In this document: positions 24,240-31,390 of the stretch, in pieces | Numbering within the stretch: position 1 is the stretch's first letter | How the letters are laid out: the number at the start of each line of letters is the position of its first letter | NCBI GenBank assembly: GCA_028290325.1 | Contig: JAQGJY010000049.1 | Span: 1-45,574, forward strand | Direction of reading: 5' to 3' | From: Tardiphaga sp. | GTDB taxonomy: Bacteria > Pseudomonadota > Alphaproteobacteria > Rhizobiales > Xanthobacteraceae | DNA: 45,574 bases | Translations under genes and position numbers: made by a program | Notes under the pieces: generated by a model | Databases searched by the model: none | What the model was told of the DNA's origin: nothing | Seen by the model: only the letters and a program-made list of their open reading frames with translations

Positions 24240-26317
24240 CACGCGGCCTCCGGCGTATCGAGCAAGCCGCGACGGCGCAGCAGCGCATCGGGTTCAGGTA
24301 CGCGACCCCGAAACGCGATGTAAGCATCCTCCGGATCGCGCGACCCGCCCGACGAATAGATGTCGTCGTGCAGCCGCTTGGCGACCGTGGCATCGAAGAT
24401 GTCGCCGGCTTCCTCGAAGGCGCCGAAAGCGTCGGCGTCCATCACCTCGGACCACATGTAGCTGTAATAGCCCGCCGCATAATGATCGCCGGAGAAAATA
24501 TGCCCGAATTGCTGCGGCCGGTGCCGCAGCGAAATCTCCGCCGGCATGCCGATCTTCGCAAGCTCCTTCTTCTCGAAGGCGCGGACGTCACGCGACGCCG
24601 ACGCCGGCTGGCTGTGGAATTCCAGATCGATCAACGCCGACGACACGAACTCGACGGTCGCGAAACCCTGATTGAATTTACGCGCCTTGATGAAGCGCTG
24701 GAGCAGATCGTCCGGCAGCGGCTCGCCGGTCTGATAATGCTTGGCGAATTTCTGCAACAGTTGCGGCTGCTCCTGCCAGTGCTCGTAGAGCTGCGACGGC
24801 AGTTCGACGAAATCCGTGAAGACCGACGTGCCGGACAGCGACGGATAGACCACATTCGACAGGATGCCGTGAAGGCCGTGGCCGAACTCATGGAACAGCG
24901 TCCGCGCGTCGTCGGGCGACAACAACGATGGCTGGCCGTCGGCGCCCTTGGAGAAGTTGCAGATGTTGAGGATCAACGGCGCGACATCGCCGTCGAGCTT
25001 TTGCTGATCGCGCAGCGATGTCATCCACGCGCCGGAACGCTTCGAGGCGCGCGCGAAGTAATCGCCGTAGAACAACGCCTTGTGCGCGCCATCGGCGTCC
25101 TTCACTTCCCACACCCGAACGTCGGGATGCCAGACCGGAATGTCGTGGCGCTCATTGAAGGTCAGGCCGAACAACCGCGTCGCGGTGTAGAAGGATGCGT
25201 CGATCATCGCATCAAGCGTGAAGTAGGGTTTGATCGCCGCATCGTCGAAATCGGCGCGACGCTGGCGCAGTTTCTCGGCGTAGAAACGCCAGTCCCACGC
25301 GGCGAGCGCGAAATTGCCGCCCTCCTCCACGATCAGTTGTTGGAGCGCATCGCGATCGGCCATCGCGCGGGCGCGCGCCGGCTTCCAGACCCGCTCCAGG
25401 AGGCCGCGCACGGCCGCCGGCGTCTTCGCCATCGAATCTTCCAGCTTGTAGGCGGCGTAAGTCGGGAAGCCCAATATCTTCGCGGTCTCCTCGCGCAACG
25501 CGAGAATCTCGACGATGACATCGTTGTTGTCGTGGTCGTTGCCGTTGTCGCCGCGCGCGGTGAACGCCTTGAACACCTTCTCGCGCAAATCCCGACGCGT
25601 CGCGCCCTTGAGGAATGGCTCGACGAAGGAGCGCGACAGTGTCATGATCGCCTTGCCATCCATGCCGCGCTCGGTGGCCGCCGCGCGGGCCGAGGCCGCG
25701 AAGCTGGCAGGCAGGCCGGCGAAATCATCGCCTGACAATTCCATGAACCAGTCCTGCTCGTCGCCGAGCAGATGATGGCTGAACGTCGTCGCCAGATGCG
25801 CCAGCCGTTCGTTGATTTCGGCCATGCGCGTTTTGGCGACGTCGTCGAGGCCGGCGCCGGCGCGACGAAAGCGCGTATAGGTCCGCTCAAGCAGGCGCAT
25901 CTGCTCGGCGGTGAGACCCAACGTCGCGCGGTTCTCATGCAAGGCGGCGATGCGGCCGAACAACACCGCGTTCATCATGATCGGATTCCAGTGCCGCGCC
26001 TGACGCATCGACACGTCCTTGTCGATTTCCAGCAAGGCCGGATTCGAATTCGCGGAGACCAAGTCGTAAAACACCGCCGACACCCGGCCGAGCAGCTTGC
26101 CGGCGCGTTCCAGCGCCACGATCGTATTGGCGAAATCGGGCGTCGCCGGATCGTGGGTGATCGCGGCGATCTCGGCGGCATGATCGGCGAAGGCCTGCTC
26201 GAAAGCGGGCAGGAAATGCTCGGGGACCACCCGATCGAACGGCGGCGTCTCGAACGGCGTCTGCCAGGCTTGAAGCAGCGGATTATCGGAGGTGGCCGAA
26301 GCGGGCGCGTCTGACAT
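24239..26317 (-). CDS. M3 family metallopeptidase (oligopeptidase A / Dcp type)
   Basis: 692 residues. It is a cytoplasmic zinc oligopeptidase that trims short peptides. The zinc site HEFGH is at 476-480 (FHEFGHGLHGIL), with the downstream Glu in DFVELPSQ as third ligand. Substrate-gating elements typical of the family (FSGDHYAAGYYSYMWSEVMDADAF) lie near the C-terminus. AGGA lies seven bases before the ATG at 26317. A longer in-frame extension upstream is not homologous. It is the first gene of an overlapping three-gene unit with DUF1007 and NicO; no metabolic link to metal transport is obvious. Confidence 0.95.
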   Translation of the reverse strand: MSDAPASATSDNPLLQAWQTPFETPPFDRVVPEHFLPAFEQAFADHAAEIAAITHDPATPDFANTIVALERAGKLLGRVSAVFYDLVSANSNPALLEIDKDVSMRQARHWNPIMMNAVLFGRIAALHENRATLGLTAEQMRLLERTYTRFRRAGAGLDDVAKTRMAEINERLAHLATTFSHHLLGDEQDWFMELSGDDFAGLPASFAASARAAATERGMDGKAIMTLSRSFVEPFLKGATRRDLREKVFKAFTARGDNGNDHDNNDVIVEILALREETAKILGFPTYAAYKLEDSMAKTPAAVRGLLERVWKPARARAMADRDALQQLIVEEGGNFALAAWDWRFYAEKLRQRRADFDDAAIKPYFTLDAMIDASFYTATRLFGLTFNERHDIPVWHPDVRVWEVKDADGAHKALFYGDYFARASKRSGAWMTSLRDQQKLDGDVAPLILNICNFSKGADGQPSLLSPDDARTLFHEFGHGLHGILSNVVYPSLSGTSVFTDFVELPSQLYEHWQEQPQLLQKFAKHYQTGEPLPDDLLQRFIKARKFNQGFATVEFVSSALIDLEFHSQPASASRDVRAFEKKELAKIGMPAEISLRHRPQQFGHIFSGDHYAAGYYSYMWSEVMDADAFGAFEEAGDIFDATVAKRLHDDIYSSGGSRDPEDAYIAFRGRVPEPDALLRRRGLLDTPEAA

Positions 26318-26446
26318 CAAAAATCCTGGTTCTTCGCCGAATGGGATACGCGACATATAGCACGCGATCGGGCTTTTTTGAGCCGCAACACTTGCGAGCG
26401 ATCGGGTTTTCGCAGAGATTGCCGTCGCAACCAGGAACTCTAGACC

Positions 26447-26698
26447 ATGGCCACCCCGTCCACGAGCCGCGCCCGCAAGATCGACTGGCCGAACGTCATC
26501 ACCGTCCTCTCCGCCGCGATCCTGATCGGCGCGGAAGTGTTCGGCGCGGCGTTCGCGGGCGGCTGGGCGCTGTCGATTCTGTTCGGCCTCGACACGATGG
26601 GCGAGCACATCTTGCAGGTCGTGCTGTTTCTGAGCGGCGTGGCGATCATGGTCGGCTTCATCCGCAATGCCAAACGCATCGAGCCGTTCACGCGCTGA
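26447..26698 (+). CDS. Small two-helix membrane protein
   Basis: 83 residues: a basic N-terminus (MATPSTSRARKIDWPN), helix 1 (VITVLSAAILIGAEVFGAAFAGGWAL), a short acidic loop (FGLDTMGEH) and helix 2 (ILQVVLFLSGVAIMVGFI), then a basic end. It looks like a real conserved inner-membrane protein of this bacterial group, with no known function. It is divergent from the M3 peptidase gene, 129 bases away. Confidence 0.75.
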   Translation: MATPSTSRARKIDWPNVITVLSAAILIGAEVFGAAFAGGWALSILFGLDTMGEHILQVVLFLSGVAIMVGFIRNAKRIEPFTR

Positions 26699-26779
26699 CG
26701 CGCGTGTCCATGCACCACCGTCATTGCCGGTGGGCGAAGCTGTCATAAACCGCCAGTTTCCGGACAAATCTTAACAATC

Positions 26780-26816
26780 GTTCACGTTCAAGCGGCCGCT
26801 GCCCCACAGCGTGAAC
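26780..26816. promoter_or_regulatory. Inverted repeat upstream of the polyamine leader
   Basis: GTTCACG (26780-26786) and CGTGAAC (26810-26816) form matching arms 23 bases apart, just upstream of the probable start of the leader transcript. It could be an operator or the end of the preceding transcript. No regulator family can be assigned. Confidence 0.3.
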
Positions 26817-26829
26817 TTGCATTTGAGAA

Positions 26830-27350
26830 TTTTGCCGACAAGGCAAGAAAGATGTTGCGAAGGGGGGACAAACGCCCTATCTCCCCTCTTGCCCAATTTC
26901 GCACGTGCCTGTGGTCGTGTGTCAGTCGGTAGGTATCCGGACAAGAGGCCGGACAGCCGCCAAGGGACGAAGAAGCCGAGGGTCGATCGCGGATCATTCG
27001 CGAAAGGCCAGCATCTCTCTCCAGAGATGCCGTTGAAGGTAACTTCGATCCTTGCAACCGTGACTGGCAGCCGGAGGCGAACCGGCGCACCCCGCTCTCA
27101 ACGGGGGACGCGACTTAAAGCAACGACGGATCGGGCTTTTTTGGTCTCTGCCGGCTTTCCAACAGCCGGCGCGATTACCGAAGAGGCTTGTCCTTCATTG
27201 CCAGGTGTGCGGTCGGGTCACCCCCAACCAATCCACGGCAGCACTATTCGGTCTGAGCGATTTGCTATGCCGCGCCTCCATCGCGCGTCGTGGCCGGATT
27301 GCTTTGAGCCGAGATCATTTTTGAATGCGGTCCCGTCGCTGGGCGCGTTC
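26830..27350 (+). promoter_or_regulatory. Leader RNA of the ornithine decarboxylase gene (probable speF motif)
   Basis: About 520 bases without a conserved protein gene precede the decarboxylase. Several stable stem-loops are visible: GCATCTCT/AGAGATGC (27011-27030), GCCGG/CCGGC (27070-27086), CCCCG/CGGGG (27091-27107) and GCCGGCT/AGCCGGC (27150-27170), the last just after a run of six T at 27137-27142. The block at 26950-26985 (GACAGCCGCCAAGGGACGAA) looks strongly structured and GA-rich. Rfam describes a long 'speF' leader upstream of ornithine decarboxylase genes in alphaproteobacteria, and position and length fit. I identify it from context and memory, not by alignment, and the boundaries are approximate. 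Confidence 0.6.
26852..26932 (+). CDS. Candidate 26-residue leader peptide in the decarboxylase leader
   Basis: An ATG at 26852, with AAGG eight bases upstream, opens a 26-codon frame ending with TAG at 26930-26932. The product is short and basic, starting MLRRGDKRPI and ending CLWSCVSR. The AAGG lies in a small hairpin (TTGCC 26832-26836 with GGCAA 26842-26846). In enterobacteria a leader peptide (speFL) senses ornithine to switch on speF; an analogous peptide here is a hypothesis with no homology evidence. Confidence 0.35.
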   Translation: MLRRGDKRPISPLAQFRTCLWSCVSR

Positions 27351-27360
27351 GGAGGGTGCT

Positions 27361-28503
27361 ATGACCAATCGTATCCAAGACTTTCTTCGGGCCCGCCGTG
27401 ACGCCGGCAACGATCTCGAACCGTGCCTCGTCGTCGATCTCGACGTCGTGCGCGACAATTATCAGACCTTCGCCAAGGTGCTGCCGGATTCGCGCGTGTT
27501 CTACGCCGTGAAGGCAAATCCCGCGCCGGAGGTGCTGTCATTGCTTGCCGCGATGGGGTCGTGCTTCGACTGCGCGTCGGTGCAGGAAATCCAGATGGCG
27601 CTCGACGCGGGCGCCACGCCCGACCGCATCTCCTTCGGCAACACGATCAAGAAAGAGCGCGACATCGCCCGCGCCCACGCGCTCGGCATCGGCCTGTTCT
27701 CGGTGGATTGCACCGCGGAAGTCGAGAAGATCGCCCGCGCCGCCCCCGGCGCCCGGGTGTTCTGCCGCATCCTGTACGATTGCGCCGGCGCGGAATGGCC
27801 GCTGTCGCGCAAGTTCGGTTGCGATCCGGAAATGGCGGTCGATGTGCTCGACCTCGCCAAGCGTCTGGGCTTGGAGCCTTATGGAATCTCGTTCCATGTC
27901 GGCTCGCAGCAGCGCAAGGTGAAGGCGTGGGATCGCGCGCTGGCGATGGCGTCGTCGGTGTTCCGCGATTGCGCGGAGCGCGGGATCAACCTGTCCATGG
28001 TCAATATGGGCGGCGGTTTCCCGACCAAATATCTCAAGGAAGTCCCGGCGGTTGTGCAATACGGCCGGTCGATCTTCCGCGCGCTGCGCAAGCATTTCGG
28101 CAACGCGATTCCGGAGACCATCATCGAGCCGGGTCGCGGCATGGTCGGCAATGCCGGCATCATCGAAACCGAGGTCGTTCTGATCTCGAAGAAGAGCGAC
28201 GAGGACGACGTGCGTTGGGTCTATCTCGACATCGGCAAGTTCGGCGGGCTCGCCGAGACGATGGACGAGTCGATCCGCTACGCCATCCGCACGCCGCATG
28301 ACGGCGCGGAGATGGCGCCTTGCGTGCTCGCCGGCCCGACCTGCGATTCGGCCGACGTGATGTACGAGAAGCTGCCGTATCCGTTGCCGGTGACGCTTGA
28401 GATCGGCGACAAGCTGCTGATCGACGGCACCGGCGCTTACACGTCGACCTATTCGGCGGTCGCCTTCAATGGTTTCCCGCCGCTGAAGACGTACCACATC
28501 TGA
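27361..28503 (+). CDS. odc: Ornithine/lysine decarboxylase, fold III (PLP)
   Basis: 380 residues. It decarboxylates ornithine to putrescine (many alphaproteobacterial members also accept lysine). Lys51 in AVKANPAP forms the PLP Schiff base. SFHVGSQ, the phosphate-binding GGGFP and EPGRGMVG follow, and Cys328-Asp329 in GPTCDSADVMY is the catalytic pair from the partner subunit. It is the eukaryotic-like short form, active as a dimer. GGAGG is seven bases before the ATG. It is preceded by the long structured leader and followed by a strong hairpin. With homospermidine synthase downstream it forms a putrescine-to-homospermidine pathway. Confidence 0.96.
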   Translation: MTNRIQDFLRARRDAGNDLEPCLVVDLDVVRDNYQTFAKVLPDSRVFYAVKANPAPEVLSLLAAMGSCFDCASVQEIQMALDAGATPDRISFGNTIKKERDIARAHALGIGLFSVDCTAEVEKIARAAPGARVFCRILYDCAGAEWPLSRKFGCDPEMAVDVLDLAKRLGLEPYGISFHVGSQQRKVKAWDRALAMASSVFRDCAERGINLSMVNMGGGFPTKYLKEVPAVVQYGRSIFRALRKHFGNAIPETIIEPGRGMVGNAGIIETEVVLISKKSDEDDVRWVYLDIGKFGGLAETMDESIRYAIRTPHDGAEMAPCVLAGPTCDSADVMYEKLPYPLPVTLEIGDKLLIDGTGAYTSTYSAVAFNGFPPLKTYHI

Positions 28504-28514
28504 GCCGCTCGATC

Positions 28515-28546
28515 GGCTGCCTCCACCGCTTGCGGGAGAGGCAGCC
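28515..28546 (+). terminator. Strong stem-loop after the decarboxylase gene
   Basis: GGCTGCCTC (28515-28523) pairs with GAGGCAGCC (28538-28546), and an inner stem CCGC/GCGG (28526-28529 with 28532-28535) closes the loop. It is 11 bases after the stop. There is no T-run, so it may be an attenuator or an mRNA-stabilising structure rather than a simple terminator. Confidence 0.5.
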
Positions 28547-28642
28547 TCGGCACTCGCCATCCCGCGATCACGAACGGCAGCCGCGGTTCAATCTCCGCGT
28601 CGCGTTCTGCTCTGTCGCGTTGCGCAATAAAGTACCCCCATC

Positions 28643-28795
28643 ATGAAACTGATCGATCTGCCGACGGGCCCGTTTGGCCGCGACACCCGCGCCCGCAACG
28701 TCACGCGCCCCGCGATGACGACGGTGCTGTTTTTAACGCTCGCGGTGATGATCGTGCTGGACATCCTCCGTCGGCGGCGATCCGCCGCGGCTTGA
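28643..28795 (+). CDS. Small single-pass membrane protein (50 aa)
   Basis: 50 residues, MKLIDLPTGPFGRDTRARN, then one hydrophobic helix (TTVLFLTLAVMIVLDIL) and a basic end (RRRRSAAA). The sequence composition and clear membrane topology suggest a real micro-protein rather than chance. It sits between the decarboxylase and the Rid-family gene on the same strand, so it may be part of the polyamine cluster. I do not recognise a family. Confidence 0.5.
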   Translation: MKLIDLPTGPFGRDTRARNVTRPAMTTVLFLTLAVMIVLDILRRRRSAAA

Positions 28796-28848
28796 TTTCA
28801 CGCCCAATACCCGGCATTGCGAGGCTCTCATCGCAGCAAGAGCGCCAA

Positions 28849-29235
28849 ATGACCCGTCGCCTGATCTCCACCGGATATCCCCTCGAGAAGACCGCCGGTT
28901 ACAGCCGCGCGGTGATCGATGGCGAGTTCGCCTTCGTCTCCGGCACCACCGGCTATGATTACACCACCATGACATTGCCGGACGATGTCACGGCGCAGAC
29001 ACAGAACTGCTTCAAGACCATCGCCGGCGTGCTGAAAGATGCCGGCTTCGACATCGCCGACATCGTTCGCGCGAACTACTACGTCACCGATGCCAGGGAT
29101 GCCGACGCGGTGCTGGCGGTGTGCGGCCAGCACCTTGGCGAAATCCGCCCGGCGGCGACGCTTCTGGTGGTGGCCGGGCTCTACAAGCCCGAAATGAAGA
29201 TCGAAATCGAAGTGACGGCGAAGCGTCGTTCCTAA
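28849..29235 (+). CDS. Rid (YjgF/YER057c/UK114) family protein lacking the deaminase Arg
   Basis: 128 residues. The chorismate-mutase-like Rid fold is recognisable: YSRAVIDGEFAFVSGTTGYD, QTQNCFKTIAGVLKDAGFDIADIVRANYYVTD and KIEIEVTAKR. True RidA enzymes hydrolyse reactive enamines/imines using an Arg (Arg105 of E. coli, in PARSCVEV). The aligned stretch here is RPAATLLVV, with Ala in that place. By that criterion it belongs to the Rid subgroups without imine deaminase activity. I use ATG 28849; an upstream codon at 28792 overlaps the preceding ORF. It lies between the decarboxylase and homospermidine synthase. Confidence 0.9.
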   Translation: MTRRLISTGYPLEKTAGYSRAVIDGEFAFVSGTTGYDYTTMTLPDDVTAQTQNCFKTIAGVLKDAGFDIADIVRANYYVTDARDADAVLAVCGQHLGEIRPAATLLVVAGLYKPEMKIEIEVTAKRRS

Positions 29236-29251
29236 ATAAAATGCAAGAGCC

Positions 29252-29364
29252 GTCATTCCGGGGCGCCCGCAGCCCGCTACGAGCGATCCCGGAATCTCAT
29301 CAAGATGACCATGACCAGAGTCCGGGTTCGCGACCGCCAAGCGGCGGTGGCGCCCCGGACTGAC
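29252..29364. repeat. 113-bp palindromic extragenic element
   Basis: The outer arms GTCATTCCGGGGCGCC (29252-29267) and GGCGCCCCGGACTGAC (29349-29364) match at 15 of 16 positions. Inner arms around CCCGGAATCT and AGAGTCCGGG match at 9 of 10. The element can fold as a long cruciform and occupies most of the gap between the Rid gene and homospermidine synthase. The 'gtcattccggggcg' edge is common among Bradyrhizobium-type dispersed repeats. Confidence 0.75.
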
Positions 29365-29377
29365 CGGAGATAGATTA

Positions 29378-30805
29378 ATGACCGCCCATCCCATTCACGC
29401 AAAGATCTCAGGCCCGATCGTGATGATCGGCTTCGGATCGATCGGCAAGGGCACACTGCCGCTGATCGAGCGCCATTTCGACTATGACAAATCGCGCTTC
29501 GTCATCCTCGATCCGAACGCAGACGGTGAGATCGCCAAGCAGCACAACGTGACGTTCTTGCAGCAGGCCATCACCCGCGACAATTATCGCGAGGTGTTGG
29601 TGCCGTTGCTGACCGCGGGCGGCGGCCAGGGGTTCTGCGTCAACTTGTCTGTCGATACGTGTTCGGTCGATATCATGGAGATGTGCCGTGAGATCGGCTC
29701 GCTGTATATCGACACCGTCATCGAGCCGTGGCTCGGCTTCTATTTCGACAAGAGCGCCGGCCCGGAGAAGCGCTCGAACTACGCGCTGCGCGAGACGCTG
29801 CTCGCCGCCAAGCACAAGAGCCCCGGCGGCACCACCGCCGTCTCCACCTGCGGCGCCAATCCCGGCATGGTGTCGTGGTTCGTGAAGCAGGCGCTGCTCG
29901 ACATCGCGCGCGACACCGGCACTGAATTCAACGAACCCAAGAGCCGCGAGGGTTGGGGCCAGCTCGCGCACAAGCTCGGCGTCAAGGGCGTCCACATCGC
30001 CGAGCGCGACACCCAGCGCGCCGACAAGCCGAAGCCGATGGACGTATTCGTCAATACCTGGTCGGTCGAGGGCTTCGTGTCCGAAGGCCTGCAGCCGGCC
30101 GAACTGGGCTGGGGCACGCACGAAAAATGGATGCCCGACAATGGCCGCAAGCACGATCAGGGTTGCGGCGCCGCGATCTATCTGTTGCAGGCCGGCGCCA
30201 ACACCCGGGTGCGCTCATGGTGCCCGACGCCCGGCGCGCAATACGGTTTCCTCGTCACCCATAACGAGTCGATCTCGATCGCGGATTATCTCACCGTGCG
30301 CGACGGCCAGAATGTCGTGTATCGCCCGACCTGCCATTACGCCTATCACCCCGCCAACGACGCTGTGCTGTCGCTGCATGAAATGTTCGGCGCAACCGGC
30401 AAGATGCAGTCGGACTGGAAGATCCTCGACGAGAACGAGATCGTCGATGGCATCGATGAACTCGGCGTTTTGATCTACGGCCACAGCAAGAACGCCTACT
30501 GGTTCGGCTCGCAGCTGTCGATCGAGGAAACCCGCGCGATCTGCCCGTATCAGAACGCGACCGGCATGCAGGTGTCGTCCGCGGTTCTGGCCGGCATGGT
30601 GTGGGCGCTGGAAAATCCGCAAGCCGGCATCGTCGAGGCCGACGAGATGGACTTCCGCCGCTGCCTCGAAATCCAGTCGCCTTATCTCGGTCCGGTGAAG
30701 GGCTATTATACCGACTGGACACCGCTGACCGATCGTCCCGGCCTGTTTCCGGAAGATATCGATACGTCCGACCCGTGGCAGTTCCGAAATGTGCTGGTCA
30801 GGTAG
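29378..30805 (+). CDS. hss: Homospermidine synthase
   Basis: 475 residues, the length of the Blastochloris viridis enzyme. It is NAD-dependent and joins two putrescines (or spermidine and putrescine) to make homospermidine. The Rossmann start VMIGFGSIGKGTLPL is at residues 15-29. Family-conserved stretches include STCGANPGMVSWFVKQAL, LGVKGVHIAERDTQ, NTWSVEGF and ICPYQNATGMQV. The start is the ATG at 29378. Homospermidine is the typical triamine of many Hyphomicrobiales. The gene lies downstream of ornithine decarboxylase, the putrescine source, separated by a palindromic element that may uncouple its expression. Confidence 0.96.
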   Translation: MTAHPIHAKISGPIVMIGFGSIGKGTLPLIERHFDYDKSRFVILDPNADGEIAKQHNVTFLQQAITRDNYREVLVPLLTAGGGQGFCVNLSVDTCSVDIMEMCREIGSLYIDTVIEPWLGFYFDKSAGPEKRSNYALRETLLAAKHKSPGGTTAVSTCGANPGMVSWFVKQALLDIARDTGTEFNEPKSREGWGQLAHKLGVKGVHIAERDTQRADKPKPMDVFVNTWSVEGFVSEGLQPAELGWGTHEKWMPDNGRKHDQGCGAAIYLLQAGANTRVRSWCPTPGAQYGFLVTHNESISIADYLTVRDGQNVVYRPTCHYAYHPANDAVLSLHEMFGATGKMQSDWKILDENEIVDGIDELGVLIYGHSKNAYWFGSQLSIEETRAICPYQNATGMQVSSAVLAGMVWALENPQAGIVEADEMDFRRCLEIQSPYLGPVKGYYTDWTPLTDRPGLFPEDIDTSDPWQFRNVLVR

Positions 30806-30917
30806 GCGGTCGCTCTGACCGCGACCGTCATCAGCCACGAGGCTATTGGCCTCTGGGCCCTCCGCCCTGGCGGGGGTGACAGCAGCGTGTGCCGAAGCGC
30901 TTTAGCCTGCAAACAAA

Positions 30918-30941
30918 AATGCCCGGCTCGTGCCGGGCATT
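30918..30941 (-). terminator. Rho-independent terminator of the minus-strand hypothetical gene
   Basis: AATGCCCGGC (30918-30927), loop TCGT, then GCCGGGCATT (30932-30941). On the minus strand the hairpin is followed by TTTGTTTGC, so it best serves the gene ending at 30960. It may also stop read-through from homospermidine synthase. Confidence 0.8.
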
Positions 30942-30959
30942 GATTATCGATCGCTGAAA

Positions 30960-31331
30960 TCACTTGGCCGGGATCGGGTCGGCAACCTTCTCGGGCGGTG
31001 CCGCTGGCAGAGCCGGCGTTGCGCCAGACCCCGCCGCATCGCTATCCGGTCGCGCCGGCTGCGGCGAAACCTCATGCGGGCGTGCGCCTGACGTCCCGGT
31101 TGTCGATGCCGGTTCGGCGGGCTTGGTTTCATGCCCTGGCGTCGACTGCAGCGGCTGCGGTGTCGCCTGGGCCAGTTGATCGTGCTGATGATGCGCGATC
31201 TGCGCAATCGACACGCCGGAAATCAATGCACCGACGCTGACAATCGCGGCCGCCAGCAACAGCTCGCGCTTCAAGGCACTCTTCCCGTGGATCATGGGCA
31301 TTGTGTTCACCCGGTTTGTTGACGCGAACAT
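30960..31331 (-). CDS. Hypothetical membrane-anchored Pro/Ala-rich protein
   Basis: Up to 123 residues. One hydrophobic segment near the N-terminus (LLLAAAIVSVGALISGVSIA, about 25-44) is followed by HHQHDQ and a long Pro/Thr/Ala/Ser-rich low-complexity tail, probably periplasmic and disordered. The start could be codon 1 at 31331 or an ATG at 31301 or 31295, just before the basic stretch GKSALKREL. I do not recognise a family. A good terminator follows the stop, supporting a real transcription unit. Confidence 0.55.
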   Translation of the reverse strand: MFASTNRVNTMPMIHGKSALKRELLLAAAIVSVGALISGVSIAQIAHHQHDQLAQATPQPLQSTPGHETKPAEPASTTGTSGARPHEVSPQPARPDSDAAGSGATPALPAAPPEKVADPIPAK

Positions 31332-31390
31332 TCAACGAAACCGATGCGCCAAGGTTCCTTCACCATGTTGCCGCAACGCAACCCGACGGC

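Noticed and set aside
22327..24393. Single 688-codon frame joining the region before DUF1007 to the NicO transporter
   Set aside because: The N-terminal ~260 codons overlap DUF1007 in another frame and have no membrane or family features; the transporter starts at 23604 or later.
24239..26767. 842-codon version of the M3 peptidase
   Set aside because: The first 150 codons cover the small membrane gene on the other strand and have no homology; AGGA-ATG at 26317 is the right start.
26811..27401. 196-codon frame across the polyamine leader
   Set aside because: It runs through the structured leader into the decarboxylase in a different frame, with no domain. Interpreted as a by-product of high GC; the short 26-codon frame at 26852 is a better candidate.
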